Assembly (NCBI GenBank): GCA_964030475.1
Contig: CAXIPT010000002.1
Location: 20,513,653-20,577,652 of the forward strand
Direction: 5' to 3'
Source of the DNA: Tethya wilhelma
Taxonomy: Eukaryota > Porifera > Demospongiae > Tethyida > Tethyidae
DNA: 64,000 nt
The notes beneath the pieces were generated by a model, which saw only the letters and a program-made list of their open reading frames with translations, ran no database searches and had not been told where the DNA came from. Below are positions 12,126 to 47,377 of the stretch, in pieces; position 1 is the stretch's first letter, and each line of letters starts with the position of its first letter. Made by a program: the position numbers and the translations under genes.

Positions 12126-12550
12126 TAACATCTAATTTTGCTGTGGCATAGAAATAGTTGCAGTCACTAGAAAGCTTAATAATGTGTATATAAACTTAGA
12201 TCTCTTCAAGCTGATCGCAATGGTACCAACCCCAGCTCAATACGACCTTCCTAGACTGAGATATGACTACATAATATTATACTAGTCATATTATACAACA
12301 GCTATAGATAGGGAAAAGAAAAAAAAAAAAGTTAAGCGGGGATTTCTAGTACGAGCCTTGACCTTGTCATTACGACTGTGCTAGCGCTGCACGATCAAGG
12401 GCTTACACGTACCTTCCATCCTTTATCCCACCTACCCCGTGCACTACATGCCAGTCACTAAGACGCTATGACTGACATAGGTTCTGCGAGTAGGTGGGGG
12501 CTTAACTATATGCTCAACTGATGAGCTGAATGTATGCAAGTATGCAGTTA

Positions 12551-13624
12551 CAGTCGTTTCGCCAGCATACCGGAAGTCCTATGGTCCCCATACAAATTTA
12601 TTTGCACGGGAAGTAAAAAAAATGGCACCAACTCAGCTAGCTAATTATATATTCAAGCAAAAATTTTCGCCTCCAAGATTCATCTGCGGATATAAAACAT
12701 AGTTTATATTGAAACTAGTGCCCTTCAGTTACTCATCTTGAAGGTTTGGTGAATTCTAGTGATTTAGGAAGCCTCAACGACAACCTACCTACAGCAACAA
12801 AACCCGTGGAGAAAAATTTTCTGACAAAGCTGGTGGCACAGTTTCTCTTGTACTAAGAATAGATGTACTGTAGAATCTTTTTTTACAGTCTTGACTTGTT
12901 CCCATGGAATAAAGCCATGCAATAAACGGCCCAAAATTTCCGTATCACAATGTACAGAAACAGGTAAGGGTCGTTACAAAACTTGTTGAATTATTAAAAG
13001 TTATTCATAAACTGCAGTGCAATCATGGTGTAAATAAACAATTGACCTACAAAATATCAATAGAGAGTTGTAGAATGAAAATAATAGTGCTGTATGTAAA
13101 GAAATGCATACTAATCTTGGTGAAACTATTTTCAGCGAAGAAAACATCACAGATTTGGTTGCATGAATCAATAAATGAGCACTTTTCTTACAATAATCCA
13201 TACATAGATACAAAGACTTGGTGGAGAAATTTTTTCAGACAAACATTAGGCTCCCAGTTTTCACAAGTAGATGCACAGGTAGCTGCTTGACAATATACTC
13301 GAGTTTTATCTTGTTCTCAAGGTTTTCATGGATGCAACCGCTGGACTAATACTACTACTCTTAGGCTAGAATGTCTCACAAAAAGTTCAACAGGCATGCA
13401 AAAAAATATAGTGCACGTAGTAAGGGCTTTTTATCACTCTACGTGTTAAAAAACAATACCTGTAACGTTCAATATAGTTTTCTTAGCTTTCTCTGTCCTA
13501 GAAATAGCAAAAGGGATGCTTTTGTAACACTACTTGAAAGTTGCCATTTTTGCTCGATTTCCCTACCACAATGACGTAATGCTGCAAATAAAATTGCGCG
13601 AATTTAATGCTGGCGAAACGACTG
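12551..13624. mobile_element. Non-autonomous DNA transposon with 18-bp TIRs and GTTA target duplication
   Basis: The left end 12551-12568 reads CAGTCGTTTCGCCAGCAT, and the right end 13607-13624 is its exact reverse complement. GTTA flanks both sides (12547-12550 and 13625-13628), as a 4-bp target-site duplication would. The 1,074-bp interior is AT-rich and has no recognisable transposase. I do not know the superfamily. Confidence 0.75.
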
Positions 13625-13628
13625 GTTA

Positions 13629-14636
13629 GCGAGGCATATATTTCAGGGGAGACTCACCACGGCCCCCAGACCATGTATGTGATGAACCTTAGGCAGTATT
13701 TGACTCCTGCCATAGCCCCGCTACACTAACACACTTACTATATATAGTTGCGAGTCCCTATTTATACCACAAACATTACTGATAGAAAATGTTAGTTGGG
13801 TTTCGTTAATGAGATTCATTGAAGACGGAAGACGTGACGCTAAATGGAATGCAGTTAATTGATTTAAATAAGTGACGTAATCATACGCGGAAATGGAATG
13901 TAATTAATACCGCACCGTAAAATGAATATTGTGAAAACAGCTTCTCCAGGCTTCTACAAAAGGCCTAGCCTATATATACTAACTATAGAATAATGGCTTA
14001 GCTACCAAGAAATCAGCTATCCAAGTTTATTCTTTTAGCTAGAGAAGCTAAAAAGCCTTTGCCTCATACCCAGGCTCAGAGTCCTCCTTCATGAAGACAT
14101 CAGGTTTATCACTGAAGGCTAGAAAAGCCGGCATAGTTACATCAAGTTCCCCTCACCGGGATTGGAAATGGCCCATTTGCGGATAGACGGAAGCGCTACT
14201 ATTAAGCACTATGTTATATATAAGTTAGCTGCAAGGTAATATACTGTATATATTTTTTCTTCTTTTCATACATAAAATAATAAGCTTTGTTGCAATAATA
14301 ATCCAAGACTTGAGAAGGTGACCATTCTTCCAGACAAGAATAGAATGATTCCAAGGATACAACCTTGCTACCAGAGAAAGTACGATTTTAGCCTAGAGTC
14401 TCACCCTGAGACCACACTATATGATACCACAGCACAACTTGATCAGGAAGACATAAATAAACTTTGTAGCAGCAAACTTAATGACAGTGTATTCATGTTT
14501 GAGTTGGATGTACATATCTTGCCAGCTGCTCTGTGTCTAGCTTGTAATATGTTGAGCTTGAACTTTCCACTATCCATTGAGAAACCTTCAATAACGTGGG
14601 GAAAAAGACATCATGCATGATATGAAGTTTTAGGTC
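13629..14636. other. Repeat island, no gene recognised
   Basis: AT-rich sequence between the TIR element and the second minisatellite. The 14-mer ACCGGGATTGGAAA at about 14156 recurs in inverse orientation at about 15540 and 50877. An open frame of 100 codons at 14318-14620 has no family resemblance or splice context. Confidence 0.4.
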
Positions 14637-15197
14637 CCTGGATTTTCATCATGATAATAATAATGATGGTTTTAGGTTCAGCTTCAGTGGGTTCCATCAC
14701 GGTACAATGGTTTTAGGTTCTTGGGTTTCATGGTATTATGGTGGTTTTAGGTTCTTGGGTTTTCATCATGGTATGATGGCTTTAGGTTCTTGGGTTCCAT
14801 CACGGTATGATGGTTAAACTGTTTTAGGTTCTTGGGTTTTCATTATGGTATGATGGTTTTAGGTTCTTGGGTTTTCATCATTGTGTGATGACTTTAGGTT
14901 CTTGGGTTTTCATCATGGTATGATGGCTTTAGGTTCTTGGGTTCCATCACGGTATGACGGTTTTAGGTTCTTGGGTTTTCATCATGGTATGATGGCTTTA
15001 GGTTCTTGGGTTCCATCACGGTATGATGGTTTTAGGTTCTTGGGTTTTCATCCGCATGGTATAATGGTTTTAGGTTCTTGGATTCCATCACGGTATGATG
15101 TCTTGGGTTCCATCATGCATGGTATGGTGGTTTAGGTTCCTGGATTTTCATCATGGTGTGATGGCTTTAGGTTCTTGGGTTTCATCATGCATGGTAA
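14637..15197. repeat. 33-37-bp minisatellite (AGGTTCTTGGGTT core)
   Basis: About 16 degenerate copies of a unit like GGTTTTAGGTTCTTGGGTT followed by a CATCA(T/C)GGTATGATGG block. The 13-bp core AGGTTCTTGGGTT is the exact reverse complement of the core of the 11154-11672 array. Confidence 0.9.
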
Positions 15198-15889
15198 ACT
15201 GTAGAGTTTGTTTATGATTCTCTAGAACCGTGACATTTTGGAGACGGATTGTTATCCCTGGCATAAAGACCACTAAGTGGTCACAACACCAAAACGGCAT
15301 TTTTATCATAATTACAATTTCAGCGCTATAACCACTATTTAAAACTGAATTACAATCAACATATTCATATACTATGATTACAAAATAGCGTTAATCTTAC
15401 CTTGGAAGCAATGCAAACAGTTGCAAACCACTCACTCTGGATCTGTAGGTTCAGTGCATGCAGGCAGCTGCCAAAATTTTACTATATCAGGACGTCCGGT
15501 GGGCTTTTGCATTATGGCAGTATTGGCTCGCGTAATCCGTGTTTCCAATCCCGGTGTGGGGAATAATTTTCTATGAATTTGCACTGTCCTAACATCATAC
15601 AGACCAATTTGAATTAATAATACCCCCACAATTAAGAATACATTGACATGATTTGAAGTGATTATGGGATTAAGAGTACAGGTTTCAACATATCATAATA
15701 ATTATTGATAGATTTTATAATCATGACATTGTGCATATAAACTAACTATTAATCATTATTAACTATTTTCTGATTTTATTAACTATTAACATTATTGCCA
15801 AGCGTATTAGGTTTGTATTTGGTTTGGCATTGTTATGATTACTTTTGCATCTGATTACAAATTATGAAAGTTACTAGGGTACACATATA

Positions 15890-16215
15890 CATGGTGCAAA
15901 TCCCCGCTTAGCGCGCAGCGTGCACTTTATCTGTTGCTTTGTTTTCGTGTATTTAGAACAACGTCAGGGTCGTCAGTTTCGAAAACACAATTCAGTTCAT
16001 TTTGGGCTAGCGTCTAGAAAACCAGCTAGAAGCAAAAATTTGACTTATAAAGCTGACTTGAATTCATAGTTAGTGCATGCACGAAGTTATTCAGCGTAGA
16101 TTTGAAGCAAATCGAAGTTTCCAGATTGTCTTGGGTCGTCAATTTCACTAAATTTAGGCAAATCGTGCTGGCGCCCAGAAAACCAGCTAGAAGCAAAAAT
16201 TTGATTCCTACAGAG
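15890..16215. repeat. Dispersed repeat, copy B (CATGGTGCAAATCC family)
   Basis: Same-sense diverged copy of 11770-12125: CATGGTGCAAATCCCCGC, GGGTCGTCAGTTTCGAAAAC and CCAGCTAGAAGCAAAAATTT appear in the same order. Together with copy A it brackets the TIR element and the second minisatellite. Confidence 0.7.
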
Positions 16216-16448
16216 AACGTAGACAGTCCTACCTTCGAGGCAAGTGAGCACATGAAGTTATTCTGTCTTAACTTGAAGCTAGAGCGACTTTTCAAATCTT
16301 GCCCAAACATTTACCACCACCAGTCTATGTACTACCACAACCAGCACTTTTCTCAATTCAACCCGGGTATAGCCTCGCTTCGCTCGGAAATATCTACGGT
16401 ATGAACCTGTATTATTTTTTCGAGCTAGATTAAAATAATGACATGAAG

Positions 16449-19311
16449 TTAATCACTGAAAATGTGGATGTCAAATCTCTTCATCACTACAACAGCTTCT
16501 TGCACTTGAAACTGGAACTGCATAGATAATGGGCCACACAAAAACATGACAGTCACTGCCCCTTACATTTGAATTTGTTAGACAGCTACTTACAGCTTCC
16601 TTCAAGTCAGTCACGTTATCATAAACCTCTGAACAGGCTTTCTTAAACTCTTTTTCCTCTTGAGATAACTGTTCAATTAGCCATGGTAGAGCAGCCATTA
16701 TAAAAATCTGCAATTACACATTACAAGTTTACATACATTTTCTCTTTCTTCTTCGTGCTCTTGCTTGGCCTTCAAGTCGGCCTCTTCTCTCTTCTGTATC
16801 TCCATCTGGACCTCTTGCATATCACTGTGTGTGTGTGTGTGTTATCAGTGCACATGGACCTGTCTTGTCAGACTCTAGACTCTCTTTCCGCAATGCAAAG
16901 GAGAGAGACTACATATGCAGCAATACAGTAAGTAATTCTAAACCTCTTGGGGTAGGCCTGGGTACGAGGCCAATAAGTTACCATCCTTACGTCTCTAGGT
17001 AGTTCTTGGCATAAAACTGTGGTACCTTGTGACCATCATAAGCAACCTGTTCAGACTCCTCTTCAACTAGTTTAACATAACGGAGCAGATTCTGTGATGG
17101 AATAAAATATCCATTTCATACCCGACCACAAACTAAGTAATAACCAACCAACCTACCTGGTGTTTGGCCGTGGATTCCCTGAGGGTCTGTCTCTGTCTCC
17201 CCACCTGTTCCTCTATGGACTCCAGCCGAGAGAAGTACTCACTGAGACATGTACAGAAATAAACATTTAAAGTAATGTCTGACTACATTCCAAGCAGTCA
17301 CTGGTAATTGTGAAAACACACTAGCAAAAGGTCTATACCTTTTCTTTTCAACTTTAGATGACAGAAGGTCAAGGTACTCATTCAACCCGGTAAAATACTG
17401 CACACAAATACACACACACACACATATAGACCAACTGAAGACCAACAACCAGTGACAGGCTCACCGCTGGGATGTGCTCAGATCGTGAGGCCAGCGACTC
17501 CCACCTCCGGACCATCGTAGCCGTCTCCTCAGCTCTCTCCTTCCCCTCCCTCACCTGCTGCTGGAGCTGAGTCAGCACCTGGTGGTGGTGACAGAGTATG
17601 GGAATGACACTAGCTGCTAGGGAACAGAGTGAACTAGTGGCAACACACTGCATTCAGCTTGTCAGGAGAGGAGACCACTTGTTTCTTCAAGTCTGAATTT
17701 CTCAGGTTCCACTTGTCCAGTTTGCTCTTGAACTCCATCTGTACAGCACATAAATGGCAGGCAGCATTAGTACAATACAGCAAGGTAAGTAATAATTGAT
17801 AACAATAACTATAAGTCTATATAGCAGGTGCTAATGTTGTGAAGCAAGGGATTACTTAGCAACACTCATTAGTTCCCGAGAGAGTCCAATCGTACGTACC
17901 AGTCTCTGTTCACTCTGGGCCTTCTGCTCACACACCAGCTGCAGCTGCTGTTGGTAGGACTCCTACAACCACAGAATGACGGCATCACATGAAACAAGAC
18001 CAGTATTGACACACTACACTGAGTCCATCTTACTGCCTGGGCCTTCAGGGAACTGATTTCCTGCTCTTCAATGTACAACTGCTGCTTCAGCTAAACAGAG
18101 AGGAATGGACACAGTGAATCAAGAGTTAAGAGACTTATCTACAATAGTCCAACACCTCTTCCACAAGCTCATGCTCCTGGAGGCGCTGCTGCCTGCAAGC
18201 AAAAAGAGAAAGATTCAGGTCACACTCTATAGGGAACTGACAGTGGTTTCCCTAGCTCACTGAAAAGAATGGAGGTCTTTCTTTAGTCTGCTGTGATCCC
18301 TATCCATGCTGGAGAGCTCCTCTTGGAGATCATCCTGAACACAAGAGAGAGAAAGAGATCACACTAATCTTAAAATGAAACGGAGAGCCTCCATCTTAAT
18401 ACTTTCTGTTCCAAGCACTTGGTGGCCTCACTCTCCTCTGTGAAGACACTGAAGTGAAACTTAAAGAAGTTGATGATGGCACTATGAAGAAGCATGGAGG
18501 AATGGGTCATGTAAAACGTGTTTTTATCAAAAAGAAGATACTCACCTCAGGTTTCTGACAGTTCGTTTTGGTTCTGTAACAAACATAAATTGAAACAGCC
18601 ACTAGTCACACTTCCCACTGATAGTCTGACTGGTTCACATGCTAACCTGGGGAATACAAGTCTCTCATAGTGAAGTCCAGCACCAAACACGTCTCCATGA
18701 ACCTCTTCCTACATGAGTGTTGCCGTGGTATTCCATTCACACACAGCTACACTTCTGGTAACTCACATGACTTTGAAGAATTGGAACCTGCTGGTAAAGT
18801 CGTCGTATAGCTCAGGGTGCTCAGGCACGTGGAAGTGGAAGGAAGGCTGGAGAGTGAACACACAAGGTGATGAAAGGAGTTGGAGCAGCTCAGGCTGGAT
18901 TAGTTACCTGCTTCAGTGACTCTGGCTTCACTTCAAATGCAAAGTCTAGGCAACTAAAGTAGACTTGTTGGACTCTCTCAGGCTAGGATAGGAGAATAGA
19001 AGTTTTATGACATTTAAATATGGCAGGACGAGTTTGTGCTTCTCTGAGGTTCTGCTTAAAGAAATCACTAAACAACTTGCCTAAAAGCTCAACTGGTAAC
19101 TTACTGTTGGGCTGACCAAGTCATCTTCGCAGAAGTTGAAAGCAGGAGCAGACGATGCAGCTTCTTTCAAGATGTGTCTCAAATTGAATACCAACGTCTG
19201 TTTACTGAGAAGGGGAAACGGATAGCGACCTTTCTTGGTCTTGGTAGTGCTCCCTTTCACTCTGTGACCGTGCTCCACCTGGTTTTTAGCTGACAGAGGC
19301 CTTCTAGACAT
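16449..19311 (-). CDS. NUF2: Kinetochore protein Nuf2
   Basis: Eighteen minus-strand exons: 19105-19311, 18908-18982, 18767-18846, 18647-18708, 18546-18573, 18403-18481, 18261-18334, 18156-18192, 18034-18090, 17900-17962, 17649-17738, 17465-17578, 17339-17397, 17157-17241, 16991-17091, 16737-16824, 16594-16707 and 16449-16517. All phases agree, giving 493 residues (human 464). The N-terminal calponin-homology region is recognisable by FPLLSKQTLVFNLRHIL, PERVQQVYFSCLDF and PKRTVRNLSAIINFFKFH. The rest is coiled coil, including the conserved SSPDKLN motif. Nuf2 pairs with Ndc80 in the NDC80 complex, which attaches kinetochores to spindle microtubules. Start at 19311 gives a short basic extension ahead of the CH fold. 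No anomalies seen; introns are mostly 50-180 bp. Confidence 0.92.
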
Positions 19312-19704
19312 GGCTTATTCACTTTTGCTTTTATGAAGACTGTGCTATTTCTCTTTCAAACTTGGCAGTTTGTTATAATTATCTTCCCGCCAATTTAAAT
19401 TCTAGTCACGTGCGCAGAGCCACACCGCGCCGCGCCCACTTCAATGCATGCATGGATAACCAGCAAAAAAATATTTTGATGTACTGTAGAGCTAAAAACA
19501 TCAGTTGGAAAACATGAACAAAAATTAATGTGGTAGCTAATAGATCACAAAATGCAGCCTCTGTACAGGTCACAGCACAAAGAGAATAATAGATTCACAG
19601 AGCCTGTCCATGCATATGCAGTGAAATAATTATTAGATTTCACAACAACAAAAAAATAATAATAACCAAACACACAAACACACACACCCTCCTCTGGTTG
19701 GCTC

Positions 19705-40595
<20,891 letters not shown>

Positions 40596-40844
40596 GTTTG
40601 TTTGTCCAGCTCCACGCGGCTATTTCAAGTTAGACAGCTTTATTTTGTCTAACCAGCGAGTAAATCAAAGTACGATGGCTTTCTCAAAGCTGCGACTTCA
40701 ACAATTTTTGTTGGAATCGAATTTTGGAATGGAATTCATTGGAAATTAATGCGCACTAGGAAATTCAGCGACCTTTACCAACTCTAGTGGGTGTGTTCCC
40801 ACTAGGAATAAATCATCAGGTGGTGAGAGATCACCGAGAGAGAA
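40596..40844. promoter_or_regulatory. Divergent promoter interval, SCRIB / PAQR4
   Basis: Only 249 bases separate the SCRIB ATG (minus) from the PAQR4 ATG (plus). It must hold both 5' UTRs and probably a shared bidirectional promoter. No TATA box is obvious. Confidence 0.6.
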
Positions 40845-41210
40845 ATGACTGCCAAGACAGCCAAAAGAGCTAAACACCGTCTCTACAAATTGGAAGATGT
40901 ACCCAAACACCTCCAATTCAACAAGGACATCCTAACAGGCTATAGGGGGCTGATGAATGGAAAGGAGTGTGTCCACAGTTTGACCTACCTTCACAACGAG
41001 ACGTTCAACTGTTACTCTCACGGTATGGCATGGTTTAATACTACTGATCTATAGTGAAACTTATTGTCGGGCATCTGTCTGAACAATCCAATGTATTCAA
41101 CACAATTTGTGTAGTATGTAAATGAATGAACATTTCTTTACTAACTTCCTCTCCAATTCAGGCGTATACACTTTACACATTGTTACATTACATGCTACGT
41201 GCTTGTACAT

Positions 41211-41259
<49 letters not shown>

Positions 41260-42016
41260 ATTTGCGTTGCTCTATTTCCTGTTCTCCACCAGAGACTACT
41301 GGAGTGTGTGGCCATCATCATCACCAGCTGCCCCCACCTCAAACATTGTGAAGCTGTTCATCCTTGGTGATCTCATCGCCACGGTAGTGCCCTTCCTGCT
41401 CAGCATCATCTACCACACCTTCATGCCTCATCTTGGAGGGGAGAGGGTCTACAAACAGCTCCTTAAACTGGACATCTTTGGCGTGTGGTGGGCGTGCTCT
41501 CTCGGTCCCATATCCTACACGTACACTGGACTCTACTGCTCTCCGTTTCTCATGCTGCTCTACTTCACTGTCTATGCTGTCTTCTCTCTGATGGTCCTCT
41601 ACTACCTTATGGTGGTCGACTGTAAGAAGAAGAGGGTTGGGGCACTCACAGCGCAGTTCCTTTTTCGTATTCTCCTCCACCCGGTCCGACTCAGCTCCCT
41701 CTCTGAAGCTCCTGTTGTCTCAGTCCATTATTACATGATTATGGATACCATATCTGCCATTGGTGCTCTAGTTAATGCACACCACATTCCCGAGCGCTGG
41801 TTTCCCGGGAAACTTGATTATGTCTTTAATGGCCATACGTTGATGCACATAGCAGCGCTGTTGAGCTTGGCTGTTGGTAGGCAGGGCTTCCTGAGTGATA
41901 TGCACTGGTTGAATGGCGTACATGGTTGTCCTAACGTGACTCATAGCGGGTCAATGTGGTTCTCTCAGGTCACCGAGGGACTCGCTGGGTTGATAGGGGA
42001 AAAATCTCTTCTCTAA
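40845..42016 (+). CDS. PAQR4: PAQR4-like progestin/adipoQ receptor family protein
   Basis: Exons 40845-41022 and 41259-42016 join in phase to give 311 residues. The N-terminal cytosolic signature reads PKHLQFNKDILTGYR, then SLTYLHNETFNCYSH, as in PAQR4. Seven-helix HlyIII topology follows, with IIYHTFMPHLGG and C-terminal PERWFPGKLDY...GHTLMHIAALL. The family's metal-site histidines are represented by YHxF and GHxxMH, although human PAQR4 is itself divergent. PAQR4 is an integral membrane protein linked to ceramide and sphingolipid biology. Start is the first ATG after the divergent promoter. The intron's acceptor CAG is embedded at the end of a (CA)n run. Confidence 0.85.
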
Positions 42017-42328
42017 TTGAGTGAATTTTATGAGATATTTTAAGTTTTTAAACTTGTTCATAGCTACATGATTTCTTTTTGAACTTTTAAGCATTTCTCA
42101 GTTTTAATATTTTAAGAACTATTTAATGATTGGTTTTTAATGATTGTTTTATCTTTCTCATGAAACATTTTAAAAACATGAGCTAAAATTCTCTAACAAT
42201 GATCGATAATGAAACCAACACAATAATAATAATAATACATTATTGCCAGCTGCTTGAAATAATTGGTAGCAGTGGTAGCAACTACGTGTGTAATAAGAAG
42301 TCTAGCTGGCACACATACAGCTGTAAGT

Positions 42329-43865
<1,537 letters not shown>

Positions 43866-43996
43866 TTTGAATCCAATGATGGTAATGTGCAGTTTTGGAA
43901 ATCATTTCTGAGAGCTTTCACTTTTATGCAAGCCACTGCGCATGCGTATAAGATGTTGTGAGTGCGCGGATTTGTGGGCGGAGCTAACTAACTACC

Positions 43997-44999
43997 ATGC
44001 CGAAAATGGCTGTTTTGTCTGTTTCCCTCTTTCTTGTGCTATTACAGAGCTGCTGTCTCTCCGTGGAAGGTACCAAGGTCTACAAGGAGAACAAATTATA
44101 CGAGTCAAGACTGTGGAAACAGCAGACTTCGGTTCTGATAGTCACCAGAGCTGAAGATTGTAAGCCACACCCCCTGCTAAAACTACAGCACTAGGTGCTG
44201 AATAATTTACTAGCATTGATAAAATTAACACTGAGTGTTTTATACCTTTCAGGTAGTATTCCTGAGCAGCACCTGTTGTTATTGGAGCAGCTGCTCAAAC
44301 GCAGTCCCTTACCCATCACTCATATCAAGGTAGCTCCATATCCATCTCGTCTCGCAAAGCCAGTGTGGCAGCTGGCATCCATATATTGTTGCCATATCTT
44401 GAGTGTTCCAGCTATTTTATATAATATTATCATTATGTCACTGTGTGCATCACATGACTGTGCCATTGTTGTCAGGTGACTTGTGAGGAGGGTGCTGCTG
44501 GTGTTGGTTTGGTGTGTGATGCTCTCTCCTCCCACCAGCTGGCTCTGAGGAGGGAGGAGGAGAGCATGGAGGGAATGGCCCTCGCAGACAGCTACTCCAG
44601 CGATGGAGAGTTTGTGTTTGCAGTACTAAAGTAAGTCAGCGATAATATTGGTGTACGATAACTGGTGGTTGGTTTGCTAAGGGATAACAGTCAGCCATTG
44701 TGACTTTTATCACTTACACAAAATTGAGTACCGTATAGCCGGAAATATTGACGGAAACTAGCTATGGGATAAAATTAATAGTCTTGAATTTTTAAACTAA
44801 GATATCTTTACACTCAATAATAAAATAAATATGCCTGGGATTTTTAATTGATGATTATACACTCAAATTCCAAATCATCAAATTTAAATCTGCCAATATT
44901 TTGGTCGCTGTATATGCACGAACTATGCACACGTGCAAATTGTCAAATTTAAATTCATCAATATTTTTATTTTACGTTCTGCGGAGCACACTGTCAAAT

Positions 45000-45063
<64 letters not shown>

Positions 45064-46015
45064 GCTCTAATGGCCGACACATATAAATGGAGTGTTGAGG
45101 GACATGGTTCAGTTAGCAGCTGGTATGCCAACAGGGGCTCCATTCAGGGCCATCTGGTGCTGTGGAATGTGTTGTGTGTGTGATGTAATCCCAGTGCCCT
45201 TTAGAGCTATGTGCCAGCATGGGAACGGAACTAGTGTCAATTCACAGTGTGTGTCATCCTCCTTCGCTGTCTTTACTCCCATCATGTCATTCTTTATGAC
45301 TAGCTTGGATCCTATGTTATTGTAAAGGTGTACTATGTCCAAGCAGCATAGTCCTTTGGGACCGGGGCCTTCACCATGTGTCAGTGCAGAGAGAGCGTTC
45401 ATATGCATTAATTTTTTTGTGTTGACTGAATGTGTGTAAGTCTGACTCAAATTAGACCTTACAGCTGTAAAACTCAACAATACTACTGTAACTGATGCTG
45501 TTTCTCTCTCTGTGTCTCTCTTTCTGTCGAGGTTTCTTCTTGGTGAAGGACTGAACATGCTCAGTTCCTACTCTGACCTGAAGGACTTCTCTAGCCTTCA
45601 CTCCCGCCACCTGCTCCTGCTCACCAACAGCACCACCTCCCCGGAGTTCCTGGGACTCTTGGTCGCCATCCTCCCCTACATCACACCCATTGCCATCGTA
45701 ACTAATGCCGGCTGCCTGCCCCTCAATCATCGACCTCGTTATTATCGTCATGTGACCGGTGCTCCGACCTTTCACCTCTGGAGTGTGTCTGGAGAACAGT
45801 GGATCAAGCTGCCACAGGATGGCTCATCTGGTGAACAAAGGGTTAAAGATTTTCTCGCCAGATTGCAGCTTCCTATCATTGTGGTGAGTATAAAGATGAG
45901 AGAATATTTGCACTCCCAAGTATTGGTGTGCATAAATTAGGGAGATTTGTGTAGTCTAAGCTGGTTTGCCACACAATGGTCAACCTCTGGCTGTGTGTAT
46001 TACTGTGTTGTAACA

Positions 46016-46060
<45 letters not shown>

Positions 46061-46420
46061 TGATTCCCACTGAAACTGTCACAGAGGTGTTGGCATCCTG
46101 GGAGGAGAGTGGTTGTGTAGCTACCTCACTAGTGCTTTGCCTGAAATAAGAAAATCTAGGATTTAGCAAGAGTACACAGAGAGAAAGAGAGAAGTAGGAC
46201 AACAGAGACACTCACGTTAAACAAACCACTTTGAAAAAAACACATACGCACTATCACAACTAAACATAAGAGACATTGAACAGACCAGCAACTTTTAAAC
46301 GTTACACAACAGCCAACAGGTACAGCTATAATATTACAACACACACTCACTTCTTCAAGCTCACAGCTCCACCCGTTTCACTCTTGACTGGATCGTAGGT
46401 TTGAGAACCCCCCGCACAGN

Positions 46421-46459
<39 letters not shown>

Positions 46460-47316
46460 CTTGCAGAAGGACTATAGGGACAGTGATAAGGGGAAGCAGG
46501 TGTTCACTGATGCTCATCTCCATCCTGTCTTTGTGTTCCCTGGTCTGAGTGGGGCCAGTGATGTGGACCTGGAGCAGCTGGTCTCCAAGGCAGCAGAGAC
46601 CCACTTCATGAGCTACTCATTCATCATGGCTGACAGGTGGGTGGGGTCTCAGATGATGGATAAAATTCATGTCCTGTTTGGTCCAAAATTGTAACAACTT
46701 CTAGGATATGTTCCACCTCTCTCTATGTACACACAGGTCGAGGTATGGTGGCCTGGCCAAGCGTCTCTTCATCACCGATGAGAAGCCCTACCCCCACCTG
46801 GTGGTGCTGCCCTACGGTGACGAGTCCAGGCTCATCTCCATCGAGGTGGACGGCCAGGACACTGCAGCCGAGGGGGACCGGGTCACAGGGGTGCTACGAT
46901 CCATTGCCGAGGACCACGTCTGGTCGGAGGACGGGCAGTCGTCCAAGGTTCCCCGCTCCCCCTCCATCACTGACCCCTCCTCCCTCACACTGATGACAGC
47001 CGAGACAGAGTACAGCGTGCTAGCCATCTTCTGTAAACTAGGTATGACGTGTGGAAGGAAACAATGGCACTTTGGGAACAAAATTCTTGTTAATCTGAGG
47101 GACAATCTTTAAATCAATAGAATCTCTATGTCCTTATCAATATATGGTTGTTCCATTGACCCTGTCTGTGATGGCTCCAGGTGAGGACAGCTGCATTGAT
47201 CAGAACTACCTCAAGTTGCAGTCGGCCATGAGAGCAGTGGGCGGGGCCAATGTGGGGATCAATGTTGGAGGGATGTTAGTGGAGTGTCTCAACGAGAAGG
47301 ACCTGCTGAGGTTTCA

Positions 47317-47377
<61 letters not shown>

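Noticed and set aside
12340..12480. Possible structured RNA gene (GC-richer patch in AT-rich DNA)
   Set aside because: I could not find tRNA or 5S rRNA box elements or a convincing cloverleaf.
14318..14620. 100-codon open frame in the repeat island
   Set aside because: No homology-like motifs, no splice context, and it sits between mobile and minisatellite DNA.
41126..41258. Upstream in-frame extension of PAQR4 exon 2 (MNISLLTSS...THTHTH)
   Set aside because: It reads through the intron and (CA)n tract; exon 1 at 40845-41022 supplies the conserved PAQR N-terminus and correct phase.
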